DNA of 64,000 bases from Hymenoscyphus infarciens (lineage: Eukaryota > Ascomycota > Leotiomycetes > Helotiales > Helotiaceae), in the NCBI GenBank assembly GCA_001414345.1, contig LLCB01000048.1, positions 181,163 to 245,162 on the forward strand. Direction: 5' to 3'. Position numbers and translations under genes: made by a program. Shown here piece by piece: positions 48,310 to 62,655 of this stretch; within the stretch, counting starts at the first letter, position 1, and every line of letters starts with the position of its first letter. Below the pieces are notes generated by a model that was not told where the DNA came from, searched no databases, and saw nothing but the letters and a program-made list of their open reading frames with translations.

Positions 48310-51300
48310 TATTAGTATGACTTATGGTTATAAAAGCGATGTAAAAAGAGTTATATTATCGTTCGTATATACCGAGTAAAGCTAGCTACGATGTCTACTT
48401 AAGTAGCCTCTAAGCGAGTACACGTATACCTACGTATACTAATCTAAATCGCTATTTACCTCTTAAATATATATACTAACACTAGCACTTCTTTAAAATA
48501 ATAGAAGTTACTTAAAACTATCAAAAATCACATATCTGATCTAACTAATTAGAGCCCTCTATTCTCTATTCTTGACTAATAAGAAGGCTCTATTTCAGTC
48601 TCTTATTTCGTTCTACCTATTCTATAAGGTTAATATCTAGCTTATTAGTATTAATCAACTTTTATAAGGTATTATAGCAACTCTTTTTAGTTATAACATC
48701 TATAGGATTACTCTTACTATTAATCTATTTAATCTTATTAATCTCTCTTAATTTATACGCTTCTTATAAGTATATAATATTAATTATTAGTTGCTTCTTC
48801 TTAGTTATATCTAATTTAGCTATATATTTATAAATAGACTTTAAATTAGTATATACTATAAGTAGTATCTTAAATCCTAAAATGCTTTTAAAAGTTGATT
48901 TTATTAAAGCTATAGTGTTAAATCTAGAGCTTATTATATATAATTCTAATACTAAAACACTATAGATAACTCTCTTATATTTAGTAGAAGACTAATATAA
49001 GATATTAGTATTATTATCTTTAACTATAAGAGTAATAACGTAACTGATTTATAATAATTAGTCCTTATTATTAGTAAATAATCTATTAGTAAAAGCGTAT
49101 AACTTTAGAGAAGATTTATCTAATTTAACGAATTTAAGTCCTTTTAAGAGATTATTAATTTACTATTAAATTTGTTTATTAAGAAGTGAAATATTATTAT
49201 CTTAAGGATTAATAGTTTAGGTAGTATATAATAAGTTAAAAGCAGCCTTAGGCTAGGATACTATAGCTAAGTATATCTCTCTAGTATGTTATATAATATA
49301 TTAATCTTTAGTATCTACTATATATAATGTTCTCTTTATATTAGATATCTTAGATAGAGCCTTTTATATTAAATCTAAGTGTTTTATATAATCTTAAGTA
49401 AAAGATATAGAGCTGTTATAATACTTAGTAATTAGCCTTTTATTAAATTTAATTAGATAGTTAATAGTAAGCTCTTCTCTCTCTTTAGATATAAATCCGG
49501 CTTTGTTAATAGTAAGCTCTTCTTTATTAGTAAAAGCGTTATTAGCGAGTATAAGAGTATCGTTAGTTTAAAGGCCTATTATACTAAAAGAGGTATCTAA
49601 CTTTGCTTACTTATTATACTAGTATAATTTAGTATATAAAAGATAGAGGTTAAAAGTTAACTATTCTATTATAAGCCTTATAATATAGTGTTTATAGTAC
49701 GTTATAAACTAGTGATTACTAGCTTCTAGAATACTATATAGTAGTCTAATTACTTTAAAGAATATATCTTCCTATTAGGAATAACCTTTAAAAGAGCGTA
49801 TAAAGAATTTCTAATTTAAGTTAGTTAATAATTATATATATACTTATGTAATATCTTAAATAAATACTTATAAGCTTAGAAGTATTATAATAAGTATAAG
49901 GATTATTCTCTAGCTTACTCTTTAAATAGTAGGCGCCTAGGTAAGTACTAGCGACTTCCTAGTATTATTATATACTTAGATAACTAATCTTAACTTTGTA
50001 AAAGTAAGTACTATACTCTTAAATTTAATATTATTTATAAAGCGTAATCTAAATATTCTAGTATTAAGAGGTAACTCCTTCTAGGTAATAATCTTAAAAA
50101 CACTTTAATTAGTTAATCTATTAATCTTCTTTTATTATGATTTAACATATACTATACTATTATTAGCTATAAATACTTTAATATTATAAGGTTTACTTAA
50201 ATTAGTAAGAAAAGTTTTAATATCTTTAAGAGTAATATAGTTAAAATCGTTTATAAAAGTATCTAACTATTAGAATAATACTTTAAAAGACTTATTTAGA
50301 GGTCTTAGATACTTTTAGAGCTATTTATATCTATACTTCTAGAGAGGTTCTAGTATAGTTTCTAAAATATTAGTATTTTAGTAGATTTATAACTATTAAA
50401 GTCGGTATTAGAGAGAAGGTAAATATTATTTAATATCTTATCTACTCTATTACTTAAAAGTTCCCTCTTTTTTATAGAGTTATAGTATTATTTTAGATAG
50501 TGCTATATTAGAAACTTCCTTAGTTGTTAGTACTGTTTTAGAAATTTTAGAAGTTTTAATAAAGTATAGCTTTATAACTATAGATTAAAACTTTATAAGA
50601 CTACTTAGTAGTACTATAATATAGTCCTTATTCTCGATTCCTTAAAGGATAAAAGGTTCTATTTAAGACTTTATATACTCTCTTTATATTAAAACGTTTA
50701 AATTTAAGAGTAAGTCCTTAACTCGGTTAATTAGTCTATTTTATATATTAAGAGCTTCTTTAACTTAATAGGATATAATCTACTTTTATACTTCTTAAGT
50801 AGCCTTTTTATAAGTCTTAGACCTTATAGAAATCAGTTACGAAGGTACGTTGTTTACGGTTATTTAAGTATATACCTTATATACTAATAGAGTAGAGACT
50901 AGTTTATTTAAGCCTACTATATCGTTGATTACTTTAAAGGCTATTTAAAGTACTAAACTTTATAAGAGATAAGGCTCTTGTTTATATATAATATTATATA
51001 CTTGTTGAATTAGTTTATAGTATTATTCTACTATACTAATTAAATTATATATCTTAACTAGTATAGTTTTTACTATAGTACTTATTCTAGTAGTAGAGTA
51101 TATAAAGTCTTTTCTAATAAAGTTTGTTCTAATATTTATAATAATATAATTAGAGAGTCTAAGATATATATTAATCTAATATCTTTAGAAGACTTCTTAT
51201 ATAGTTGTTGCTTTTATATCTAGTAAAAAGTTACTAGCTTAATACTTTATTACTTCGTCTATATAGTATAAGACCGTCTACTTATTAAAGAAGAAAGTAT

Positions 51301-54300
51301 TAATTAAAATACTATAATTGAATTTAAGGTTATTATAAAGAGTGAACTTAAATTAGCTAGACGAACTTCTATACTTTTAATAGTATTTATAAAATTTAGT
51401 AAGATATTAAAGAATGCTTTAGTTAATACAATACCTAGCTCTTTTTAATATACGTTATAATCTTAGTATTAATAAGTAGCTAAATCGCTTATAAAGTTAT
51501 TGAATATTAATATTTATAAGAAATATTAGATACTCTTATATAAAGTTATATATAGCTTTATCCTAGAGTAGAAAAGAGTATTTGAATTATTATATAATAG
51601 AGAACCTTTTAACTTCTAATCCTTTCTTATTCTCTTGAATAAGTATGTTTTAAAGATTATTTAAGGTAATATTTAGGTTATTTATATTATTAATATAAAG
51701 GATGAAAGGAGTATTAGATTATATTATATAAAACTCTACTTTTCTAATTAGTATGTTAATTGTTATTAATTCTAAAGATAGAGTATATCTCTTATTAAAC
51801 TAGATATTAAATTAACTCTTTATACCCTTGTTAATTAGAACGCTTTTAATAAGTCTAATATACGTAAGATATTAGTTATATCTTATACTTAACTTTTAAG
51901 CTACCTTAGTATTAATTATTATACTATAGAAGTTCTCTTTTATATATCTTTTAGCTATTATTATAAACACCTTCTTTATAAATTCGTATATAATATTAGA
52001 AGTGTTATTTAGGTTGTTTAGGTTTTATAAGATATATCTATTAATAGTATGTTTTTATACTAAACTTATTAAATTCGTAGTAAGTTATTTAATATTAAAA
52101 TCGTTAATAAATCCTATAGAAGTAATATTATAATAGATAACTTCGTTATTTAAGCTAGTGTTTAATAAGTAACTATCTTCTTTTAATAGAGCGATAGCGT
52201 AAAGAGTCTCTAATATCTCCTTCTTCTAAGTACTCTAAGTATATGTTATATTTATATTATATATCTTTCTAGTATACTTATCTCGCTTTCCTTTAAAGTG
52301 TCTAGAATTCTTATTAGTTTATTTAGTAAAGTAATAGTCTTACTCTTCTTAACTATAATCTTAAGATAAATGATCGTTCTTTCTATATATGTAATATATT
52401 CTCTTCTTCTTATATTAATCTATACTATTAAATTTATTTATACTACTATATTATTTACTCTTATAGAAGTGCTTCTTAGTTATTATAGTTTTATTTATAA
52501 CTATCTCTAGGTGGACTTTTATATAGAATTAGATCGAACTTTATAAGAGAGTAATAGTATTAGAAATTAAAAGGTCTTAGAGTAAGGTTAATATTATAAT
52601 AGTATAATCTAAGACCTTTTTATATACTAAAATTAGCTTATTTGAAAACTAACTATTAGTATAAAAGTCTATAAAAAGGGAAAATCTTAGTAAATTAAGT
52701 CTTAATAATATATTCTTAAAAGACTATAATATTAATGTTCTAGATACTTATATTATCTCTTATAAATTAATGTTATTCTACTTAGATAATTAGCCTCTTT
52801 TATAAAGTTTATCTTTAAAGTATTATTATATAAATATAAATAAAACTTTAAAAGATTAATTAATGTTTTTATTAAAAAGTATAGTATAAAAGTAATTTAA
52901 AGTATTACCTTTTAATATAATAGAGAAGGTAAGAGAGTAAATTACTAATAATACCTTACTTCTCTTATATATATCTTTAAATATTATAACTTTAATTATA
53001 AAGTTATCTTCTTTTCTATTATACTTTTAATTATCCTTATATACTTTTATAAGAGTACCTAATATATAAAAGTAGTCTTAACTCTTTTAAGAATTTCGTA
53101 AAGTTAACTCTAGTTTAAAATATACTATATTTATTTATATTAGTAGTCTTCTACTAAGATTATTCTATCGTTGATTATGTTTTAGATACTTAGAGGTATT
53201 ATTGAAATCGTTACTACTAGTATTTTTACTAAATTAATAGGATATAAAGAAGAAGGTCTAGTTATCTTTTAATAGACTTAAAGGTTAGATTAGAGGTTAT
53301 ACTAGATTACTTAGGTCTTTTCTTTTAGTTAGTAGGATTAAAGTTATTAAAGGTATTAGTTATTATTATTATTATATAATAGATACTTATAAAGCTTTAT
53401 CTCTAGCCTTTATCTTAGATTAAGTGTTTTAAGTAATATTTTCAGCTAGAGGTTACTATTATTATTATAGTTATTATTACTATAGCTTTTATTATCTTTT
53501 AGCGTATTCTACTATATATTTATAATAAGATTTAAAAACTCTACTACTAGTATCTCCTCTTAATACTATAGCTTTTAATTCTTTGTCTAACTACTTAGTT
53601 TAGTTAACCTTAGTAGTAGTATTATATAGTGCTTAAGATATAAGTATTTTATGTCTATTTATCTTAACCTATATACCTCTTCTATAAAGTATCTATTATA
53701 ACTTAGTATTTATAGATTAGTAGATCTTAGTAAATTTATCTTAATCTTATCCTTTAAAGTCTACTTAAAATTCGTTCTAAAAAAGAAAGTCTTCGTTCTC
53801 TTCTTTAGTATACTCTTCTTCTTATTTAGCAGTAAAAATCGTCTCTTCTATCTATATTAACTTTAGCTTTAGTACTAGCTTTAGAGCTTGTTTTAGTACT
53901 AAAGTTAAAGCTTCTAAAGTCGTTAGAATCGGTGTTAGTATATCTGTTATATTATAGATATTATAGATATTATAAATAAATTTATATATTATTAAAAGTC
54001 TATTTATACTTTACTTAGTAGATAAAAGAGATATCGGGTTTCGAGTAAATAGGTGTCTTAGAGAGTATAAATTGTCTTAAAGGATAATAGAAGGTTGGTA
54101 TTAGTAATCAGTGCTTTCTATATTAAAAAGCATTTACTGTTTATCGTGAATTTAGATAGTAGAAGGAACCACGATCCGTGAAGAGGAGTCTACTAGTAAT
54201 ATCGAGTTTACTTTTATATAAGTATACTTATAATAGAAATATATAAAGTAACTAAGTATCTAATCTAATCTATACGTCTACTAATCAGTGTTAGTATAAC

Positions 54301-54460
54301 TTATAGTTATAAAAGCGATATAAAAAGAGTTATATTATCGTTCGTATATACTAAGTAAAGCTAGCTACGATACCTACTTAAGTAGCCTCTAAGCGAGTAT
54401 ACGTATACTTACGTATACTAATCCGAATCGCTATTTACCTCTTGAATATATATACCGATA
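48310..54460 (-). mobile_element. Full-length Ty1/copia retrotransposon, copia-1 (6151 bp)
   Basis: LTRs of 172 bp at 48,310-48,481 and 54,289-54,460; ATATC duplicated at 48,305-48,309 and 54,461-54,465. All coding motifs run on the minus strand. The CCHC knuckle is at 52,355-52,396 with its three Cys codons changed to Tyr and the His kept. A protease/pre-integrase stretch (FILYINNINNLNITLNNL) lies near 51,650-51,710. The RT start (LPLNTRIFRLRFINNIK...PTI-stop-RVS) is near 50,070-49,920, and the RT active site seen as TNDT at 49,556-49,567, a QTDDT-type site. The order gag-PR-INT-RT is copia. Stops are TAA/TAG throughout. Confidence 0.88.
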
Positions 54461-55937
54461 ATATCGCTGCTTAAGTCGAACTAGCTAAGAGTATTATATA
54501 TAATATCTAATCTAAGATAAAAGCTAGAGATAATACTTTATAATCTTTATCTATTATATAATAATACTAATAAAAGTATCTAGCTTTTCAATATCTATTC
54601 TTCTAACTAAAAAGGAAGATTTAACTAATCTAGTATAACTTCTATATTAACTACTAGGTCTATTAAAAGATAACTATACTTTTTTTTTATATTATACTAA
54701 TTTAGTAACGATTTCTCTACTAGTAGTAATAACTTTACTAATTTAACTATCTTAACTCTTACTAAACGTATAAAACAGAATCGCTAATAAAGTAATTCTA
54801 ATAAAAAACTATTAGTATAAAGAAATATAATATATTTTAAGCTAGATTTAATATTAGGAAATTCTTAGAAAGATTAAGATTACTTTTATAAAAGTATATA
54901 AGAATAACTAAATTTATAGTAGAAAGAAAGATAACTTTATAATTAAAGTTATAATATTTAAGAATATATATAAGAGAAGTAGTATTTTACTAGTAATTAC
55001 TCTTTTATATATTAAACATCCGTACCTGTCACGTGATATAGGTCTTCTCAAACCCTCTTATATATAAGTAGAGAGCAATTCCCCTCTAGAATTACTTAAG
55101 TAATATAATTATATTAAACTTCATACTATCCTTTTAATAGGTTATAAGCCTAGAATTCTACTCTAGACTTATTAATTAAATTACTACTAAGTCCTTAAAT
55201 AATTCCTTAACTTAGTATAAGCATATTCTACTAATAGATATATAAGTTATTATAATTTAAAAAAACAGGATCTCTTATATCTATTATACCTAGTATTACT
55301 ACCTCTAATTTATCTTAATACGTGTTATAATAAAAGTACTAAGGTATCTAAGTACTAAAATACTAGGTCGACTTCTAACCTAGCCTATATAGCTCTCTAG
55401 TAGTAAAAAACTTAGCGATCTTAAAGAAGTTAAAAACACTAATCTCTTAATATACTACTTAGATAGCTTACTTAATATAAGCGAAAATTTTAAAATAAAT
55501 ATATTAGAAGAAATAAGGTCTTAGAAGATTACTAAAAGCTAATTTAGAATAAGTTAAGAAAGGCTAGAAGTAGCTTTAAGAAGACGCTTCTTAGTCTATT
55601 AAATAATAAAGAAGATAAGATAGTACTTACTTATATTATACTTTAGACCTAATCTTTTTCTCTATTATACTTAAACTCTTCTTTAAACTTATCCTAAATA
55701 CTTTTATAAAAACAACCTACTTAAAGACTTTAACTATATACTCTCTAATCTAGAATCTGAATTTAAAACTAAATCTAAAACTAACACTAGCTCTAATACT
55801 ACTAAATTATCTTTATTAGAAAATAAACTTCTTCCTCCTTCTCTAAGCTCTATAAATATCTTTAGACTCTATATTAAAGAACCTTTACCTATTACTCCTA
55901 CCTCCTCTATTCCTAGCCTACTTAGCTCTTCTTAATT

Positions 55938-58900
55938 ATGTCTACTAAAAATTAAACCTAGAATAATATCTAAGAGCTTAATAAAGCTAACTAGACTAAA
56001 TAAGAAAGACAAGTCGTCGACGGCTTTTATATTAAAGACTACTATTATAAGTAGCTTATTACCTATAAGAAGTAGTAACTAGATACTCTCCTAGTAGTAT
56101 AAGCTATAGGTCCTAGATAAGCTACTATCTTAGAGCTAATAGTAGCTAAGAAGAAAGAATATAGAAAGAAGAATAAAGAATAGGTTAAATTCTTAGACGT
56201 TAGATCTTATATAATATATAATAAGTATAGCTTCCTAGCTAGGAACTATATTAAGAACGATAATAATAATATCTTATAACTTCTTATAAAACTTAAGAAT
56301 AGATTTTAGCTTAAAGGATTAGTATAATTTAATCGACTTATAGATAAGCTCTTATTCTTATAGCTTAACGTCTTTGTCTCTATTTAAAAGTATAACTCTT
56401 AGTTTCTCTAGATCGATTATAAGCTCTTACTTATCTTACTAGACGCTAAACTTAAAGATCCTTAGTTTAGCTAACTCTATATATTTAACCTTACTCTAGT
56501 ATATAACACTTTTAAAGAATATTAAGCCTAGACTTATAACTACGTTAATAATACTAGCTATATTATATCTATTAATAAACTTATAACAGTAGTCTAAAAG
56601 AAGAAACAGCGTATAAACATAGATACTAATAATATAATAATAGATATACTTACTTATAAATAATCTAAAACTAATAAAATACTAAAATATATATACTATA
56701 ATAAAATATATTATCTAAAAGCGAACTATATTAAGAAATATCCTTATCTAAAGCTAGCTTATAATAAGTAAATAGCTAATAAAACAGCTATAAAAGCTAT
56801 TAAACGTAAGAAGCGTTCTTATTTCTAAAGCAATATCTAAGATTAGAAAAAGAAGTTAAAAGATAAGAATACTAAGACTACTACTATAGTATTTACTAGA
56901 CTATTAGTTATTAACTAAGATAACAAAGCTAACTACTACTCTATCTCTTATTAGACCTAGATAGTATATCTTATATTAAATCTTAAAGTACTAAAAGCCT
57001 CGATATCTAAATCCCTATTATAAAGATAGATTATTAATAGTAGGTACTCTAAATCTATCTATTACTAAAAATTACTCTTTATAAATCTAAGGCCTCTAAA
57101 CTCTAATAAACTATAAGCAGTAGTAGGTATTAGTAGAATACGATTACCTATTATCTCTAAAAGAATAGTAAAGTTAGTAGTAGAAATAGAAACTAGACTA
57201 TAGATACTACTACTCTCTAATATACTCTACTACTCTACTTTAAAAGCAAACCTTCTCTCTTTTTCATAGCTACTAAATAAGAGACTTTAAATAGACTTAT
57301 AGAAAACATATAGGTATATTCAGACCCTGCTAAATACTAAAACCCTATATGTTTATAAACTTACTATTAAAGACAACCTCTAGATATTAATACTAGGAAC
57401 TCTTCCTAGTACTATAATTTAGCCTATAGAGCGTAAAAGACTTCTAGTACTCCTAAGTTAACATAAGCTCTTACTACGCTCTTACCTATACTCTAAAACA
57501 TCAGCTAAAGCCTAGATCGCCTATACTAATAAGCTAGTAAACATAACTTAGTATACTTACTTAGAATATATAAGTAATAAAGTAATCGAGATACTTTATA
57601 AAAGATCTTATAGTATAGATAAAAAGATATATATAGAAGGCTATATCTATACTACCTACGTAGAAGAGCGTATAAAATCAGTTCCTTATTTAGACTATAT
57701 AGAGCTTAGATAATACCTTATAGAATTAGTATATATAGACGTTATAGAACCTCTAAAACCTAGACTATTTAGTTTTTAATACTAGGTATACTTTCACTAT
57801 AACAAAATAAAAGACGTAGAAGCTTATAATATAAAATATAAAAGTAATATATTAGCTTATTTTAAGGAATATAAGGCTATCTACGAGCGCCTTAAACAAC
57901 AGATCTATTATATTTATAGTAATAACAGAGGTAAATATATTAGTACTACTCTTAGTAAATATCTTAAGAAAGAAGATATTATACTTAAAACTATAATTCT
58001 AAATAATCCTAAGATAAATAAAGCTATTAAACGCTTAGGCTAAACCTTATAGTAGATAGTAGAGATAATAAGAAGGTACTATCTTAACTTTTATACTAAC
58101 TACCTTTAGCCTAAATTATTATAAACCTTTATCTATCTTTACTAAAAATATATTTATATAGCTACTAAAATTTCTCTCTTTAAGGCTATTACTAGCTTAT
58201 ACTCTTATATTAATTATTTAAGAATTATAAAGTTATAGTATATAGTTCTTAAAAACAAGCTTAAAAAGAGTAAGCTTAAAGAGGCTTAAACCTTTTTAGG
58301 ACGTCTAATAGACTATAAAGGAGATTATATTAAGCAGATCTAGACTACTAATAAGAGAATTATTTAAGCTAATAATATTTATATTAATAAAATATAAGTT
58401 AACCTATAAGAGAAAGAACTAGTACTTAAAGTCTCTATCTCTAAGATTACTCTAGACTAATAACTTAATAAAGCAGATCCTAATTAATAACAAAGTAAGA
58501 ATCTCGAAGCTAACTCTATATTTAAAATTAAAAGAGCTACTATAGAGGCTACTAAAGTAGTTATAAAGCTAATTAAGAAGTCTTATAAATATAAGTTATA
58601 GACTACTAGTAGAATATATTAGTAGAAGATAAAAGATTAAAGACCTATATCTCTAGAAGGAAGAGGTTAAATAAAGAAACTATAAATATATCTAAGACTA
58701 GGCTACTTATCATCTTTATCTAAGCTTAAAGGCTTTAGATTTATAAAGCTATTTAACAATTTAGAAAACAATATTCTAGTACTTCGTTAAAATAAAGAAG
58801 TAATACTCTTATCTACCTTACTACTACCGAAGCCTATAATCGTTATATATTATAATCTAGCTATACCTACTACTACGAGAGTATTAAGGTCGTAAGTACG

Positions 58901-60650
58901 TTAGAAGTTATAATCCTCTATAGACGATAATAGCTCTAATCTTAGTAGTCTAAAAACCTTACTAAATAATATAATAGACTATATAAACAACTATAGCCTT
59001 TGACTAGTACTCTCTTCTAACTCACTACTATTCGCTCTTATCTACTAGCTAATCGACGAGTCATAGTTTATAGTAGTACTACTAGCCTAGGCATAAAATA
59101 ACGTCTTTAAGCTCTAAACCTATAAGTAGGCTTATATATATACTAAAGCCCAAAAGTGGACAGAGGCTAAAGATAAGAAAGTAGACTCTATTAAGAAAAA
59201 TAATACTTAGAAGGTAGTAGATAGACTAGTAAACTAAAAAGTCCTTATAAATAGATAAGTTTATAAGCTTAAGATAGACGATAAAGGCTCGGTTACCTAG
59301 TATAAGGCCTACTAGGTAGTCTATAGCTTTAAATAAGAAGAGAATATTAACTTTAATAAAACCTTTACTACTATTATAAAGCTAATAAGCTATAAACTTA
59401 TCTTTATAATTACTACTACTCTAAACTAGAAGATCGAATAGATAGACGTTAAAACTACCTTCTTATATAGTAATATTAAAGAAGAAGTCTATATAGAACT
59501 CTTAAATAGTAAGAGAGATAGTACTAAAGTCTATAAACTTAAAAAAGTACTCTATAGATTAAAACAAGCTTCTAAAGTCTAGTATAATACTCTTTATAGC
59601 TTTCTAAAAACGCTTAGCTTTAAACTACTTAATATAAATACTAGAGTCTTCTACTATAAAGACATTATTATTATAGCCTATATCGACAACCTTCTTATTA
59701 CTAATAGCTTAATAAAAGAAATCAACAAAATTAAAATAGTACTTAGTTAATAATTTAAGATATCTAATCTTAGACTAGTAGCCTTTTATCTTAGAATAAT
59801 AGTAACTTATAATAGGAGGTAACGTACTCTTTAGTTAGAATAATACACCTATATTAAAAAAATACTTTATAACTTTAATATACTTAAAGCTAAGATATGT
59901 TATATACTAATAAAAGTAAACAATTATCTTATAAGTGCTTTTAAAGACTATAAAGTGTTAAAGACCTTTAGACGTTAATATTAGTTTATAATAGACTTAC
60001 TTATATATACTATACTTAGTACTCGACTAGACATTACCTACTTTATATCTATTATAAGTAGATTCTTATCTAATCTAACTAATAAACATTAGATAATAGT
60101 AAAACGAATTATACGTTATCTTAAAGATATTATAAGCTATAACTTAGTGTTTTAAGATAAGCTTAAGAGACTTATAAGCTATTTAGATACTAACTAGGTT
60201 AGATACTATAAAACTAGATAATCTACTTCTAGATACCTTTTTAATATTAGTAGCAGCGCTATCTTATAATTATCTAAAAGATAAGCTACGGTCTTATTAT
60301 TCTTATATAAAGCTAAACTTAAAAAGGAGATAAATACTATAAATAAGGCTATTTAGCTATAATATCTCTTAGACTAGCTTATTCTAGAGACTAAACTAAG
60401 GGTTATTATAGTAATCTTTTATAATAATTAAGAGGCTATAATACTTATAAAAAACCCTATCTACTATAACTATACTAAGTATATTACTACCTAAGATACT
60501 AAGGTTAGAGAAGTATAAGCTAAAGAATATATAAACCTTATATTTATTAGTATAAAAAAGTAAGTAGTAGATAGACTTATAAAACCCCTTCTTAAGAATA
60601 CTTTTAAGAAGTTTTAATTCTTAATAGGTATTAAGAAGAGAGATGTTTAA
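55938..60650 (+). pseudogene. Copia-2 gag-pol, single frame, RIP-inactivated
   Basis: All motifs share one frame from an ATG at 55,938. The knuckle at 56,688-56,729 keeps CCHC spacing, but all four ligands read Tyr (TGT and CAT changed to TAT). The RT motif LYSNIKEEVYIEL lies near 59,465-59,505, and YIDN (from YVDD) at 59,679-59,690 is followed by LLIT. RNase H at 60,183-60,310 reads LDTN-stop-VRYYKTR, then STSRYLFNI and SSAI. The end, near 60,460-60,650, has the typical copia tail (NPIYYNYTKYITT, then DRLIKPLLKNTFKKF). The element is dead: catalytic Asp and zinc ligands are lost. Confidence 0.85.
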
Positions 60651-61032
60651 AAGCTTAGTAAGGTATCGCTATTACCTCGTACTTACTTAAAAATACTATA
60701 GAGCTATATCTAACACTTTAAAGAAAACAAAGAAAGGTTATATAATACACTCTTTATACTCGTACTATTATACCTTTAGATACTAAAAAATAGACCTAGT
60801 ACTTAAAAAACGTTTTTTATTATAGTTTTTAAAAGTTATATAACTATATAGTACGAATTATAAGAGAAGATTATATTACTAAGACTAATGATTTATATTA
60901 TATAGTTAGCTACCTAGCGCCTTAGCTACTATATCAACTACCTATATATATCTAATACCTAAACATCTTATAATTAAACTCTTTCTATTATCTATAAATT
61001 ATCTTTTTTTAGATATATATCTTACTTAAAAA

Positions 61033-62655
61033 ATGTTAAATATTAGAAACGCTTCTAGTATAACTCTTAAAAAGTTAAAAGCTATTACTCTTTTAAAAGA
61101 ACCCTTCTTCAACTTTATAAATATTAATACTTAATATCTAAAACTCCTATTACCTAGAAGCCTAAAGACTAACTCTACTAGTTATAATATCTAGTATTAC
61201 CTATTCAAAATCAATAGTAGCTATAATAGAGTATACTTACTCTACTAGATTATATAATACTCTATCGCCTATTATATAAAGTAGGAAAAGGTAAACTAGT
61301 AAGATAATATAAATAAGTACTACTTATTATTTAAATACTTCTTATACATTTTTAGTCTAGACTAAATCAAGTTCTAAGACATAATTATTATACTTATAGT
61401 TACTTAAATAGAAACCTAGGTTAAAATAAATTAGCTATAATACCTTATTATACTATAATATACTTAGGTTATAGTTATTAAACAAAAACTCTTTATAGGT
61501 CTATAACTTCTTATTTTAGACACTAATACTAAAGTCGAGTATTAAGATACTAACATTATCTCTTTTATAAGTCTACTTAGTATATAAAGGAAATTTATCG
61601 ACTATCTATAAAAGAATAAAGGTATAAGAAACCTTAATATATAGATTAGTAGAGAAGGTAATACTAGCTTAGTTAGAAGATGTCTAGCTATCTTAAGTCA
61701 CTTTATTTAGAACCTTACTAGTAACTAGGACTATCTTAAACAGTAGCCTTAGAGTCCTAGTTATCTTAAAGCTACTAGTTTTAAATAAGTTACTCTTAGT
61801 ACTTAAATCGACTCTTATAACTATACTCTCTCTATTAGAGTACTAATAAATAAAGTTATTAATCTCTGTCCTTAGAAGCTCTTAAAAGAAAGAAAACCTA
61901 TTCTAGTAGACCTAGCCTAGAAAGACTCTAAAAGTGAATAGACCTCTAATAAGTACTCTAGGTATAAGAGTGCTAATTTAGACGATATCGAAGACGAGGA
62001 TATAGAACCTATAAGAGCAGTGGAAACTGTGGGAACTATGGAAGTAGTGGAACCTATAGGAGTAGTAGAAACTATAGAAGCAGTAGAAGTAGTAGAACCT
62101 ATAGAAGACATATTACCACCTACTATACAAAGTCCTAAAATTAAGCCGTCTCTAAAACGCCGTCGTCTTAATACTCTACTACCTCTACTATACTAGGCAT
62201 CTGCTATACTCTCTGAAAAAGCCTTTTAGATACTACTCTAACTCTTACTAACGAGGCCTACTAATATCGTATATACTAAGTATAAAAGACTCTTAATTAA
62301 ACGTTTTCTTAGTATATAAAGGCGTATTAAAACTAATAATACTAAGTATCTACTTAGTATTAATTAATCAGTTAAAGTTAAAGTTAAGCCTAGTACTAAT
62401 ATACCTAAAAGACGAGATAAAAACGTAAAACGTAAGCGACTTTTTATATATTTAAGAGAGTATATTAAGAATTAACTAGACTAGCTAACGGATTTCTACT
62501 ATATCCTAGATAACTATAACTATACGAATAACATAAGTATAAGAGAAGATACTATACTAGGTAACTTAACTATAAGAGGCGTCTTAGTATATACTATAGA
62601 TATAGAAGAAGAAGACGAAGTTAATACCTTAAATCAACTTCTTAAAAGACTTTAA
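61033..62655 (+). pseudogene. Second ORF of copia-2, downstream of RNase H, unknown function
   Basis: One frame of about 540 codons runs from an ATG at 61,033 to TAA at 62,653-62,655. By hand count it has about 36 internal TAA/TAG stops and no TGA, the pattern expected if Gln/Trp codons were RIPed. The N-terminal half is Ile/Leu/Tyr-rich. The middle (61,980-62,110) is stop-free and acidic, repeating Val-Glu units (VETVGTMEVVEPIG, VVETIEAVEVVEPIE). Basic clusters follow (KPSLKRRRL; KRRDKNVKRKRL), then an acidic tail (DIEEEDEVN). No transmembrane or env-like features are evident. I do not recognise the family; it may be a captured gene or accessory protein. Confidence 0.6.

Noticed and set aside
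51686..51697. Minus-strand YINN read at first as the copia-1 RT YxDD box
   Set aside because: It lies only about 0.7 kb past the zinc knuckle, too close for RT. The context (FILYINNINNLNITLNNL) fits the protease/pre-integrase part, and the RT start is found further on, near 50.0 kb.
61917..62111. Minus-strand Ser/Thr-rich 64-codon frame
   Set aside because: It is the antisense of the acidic Val-Glu repeat in the copia-2 second ORF, which is longer and has consistent RIP-type stops.
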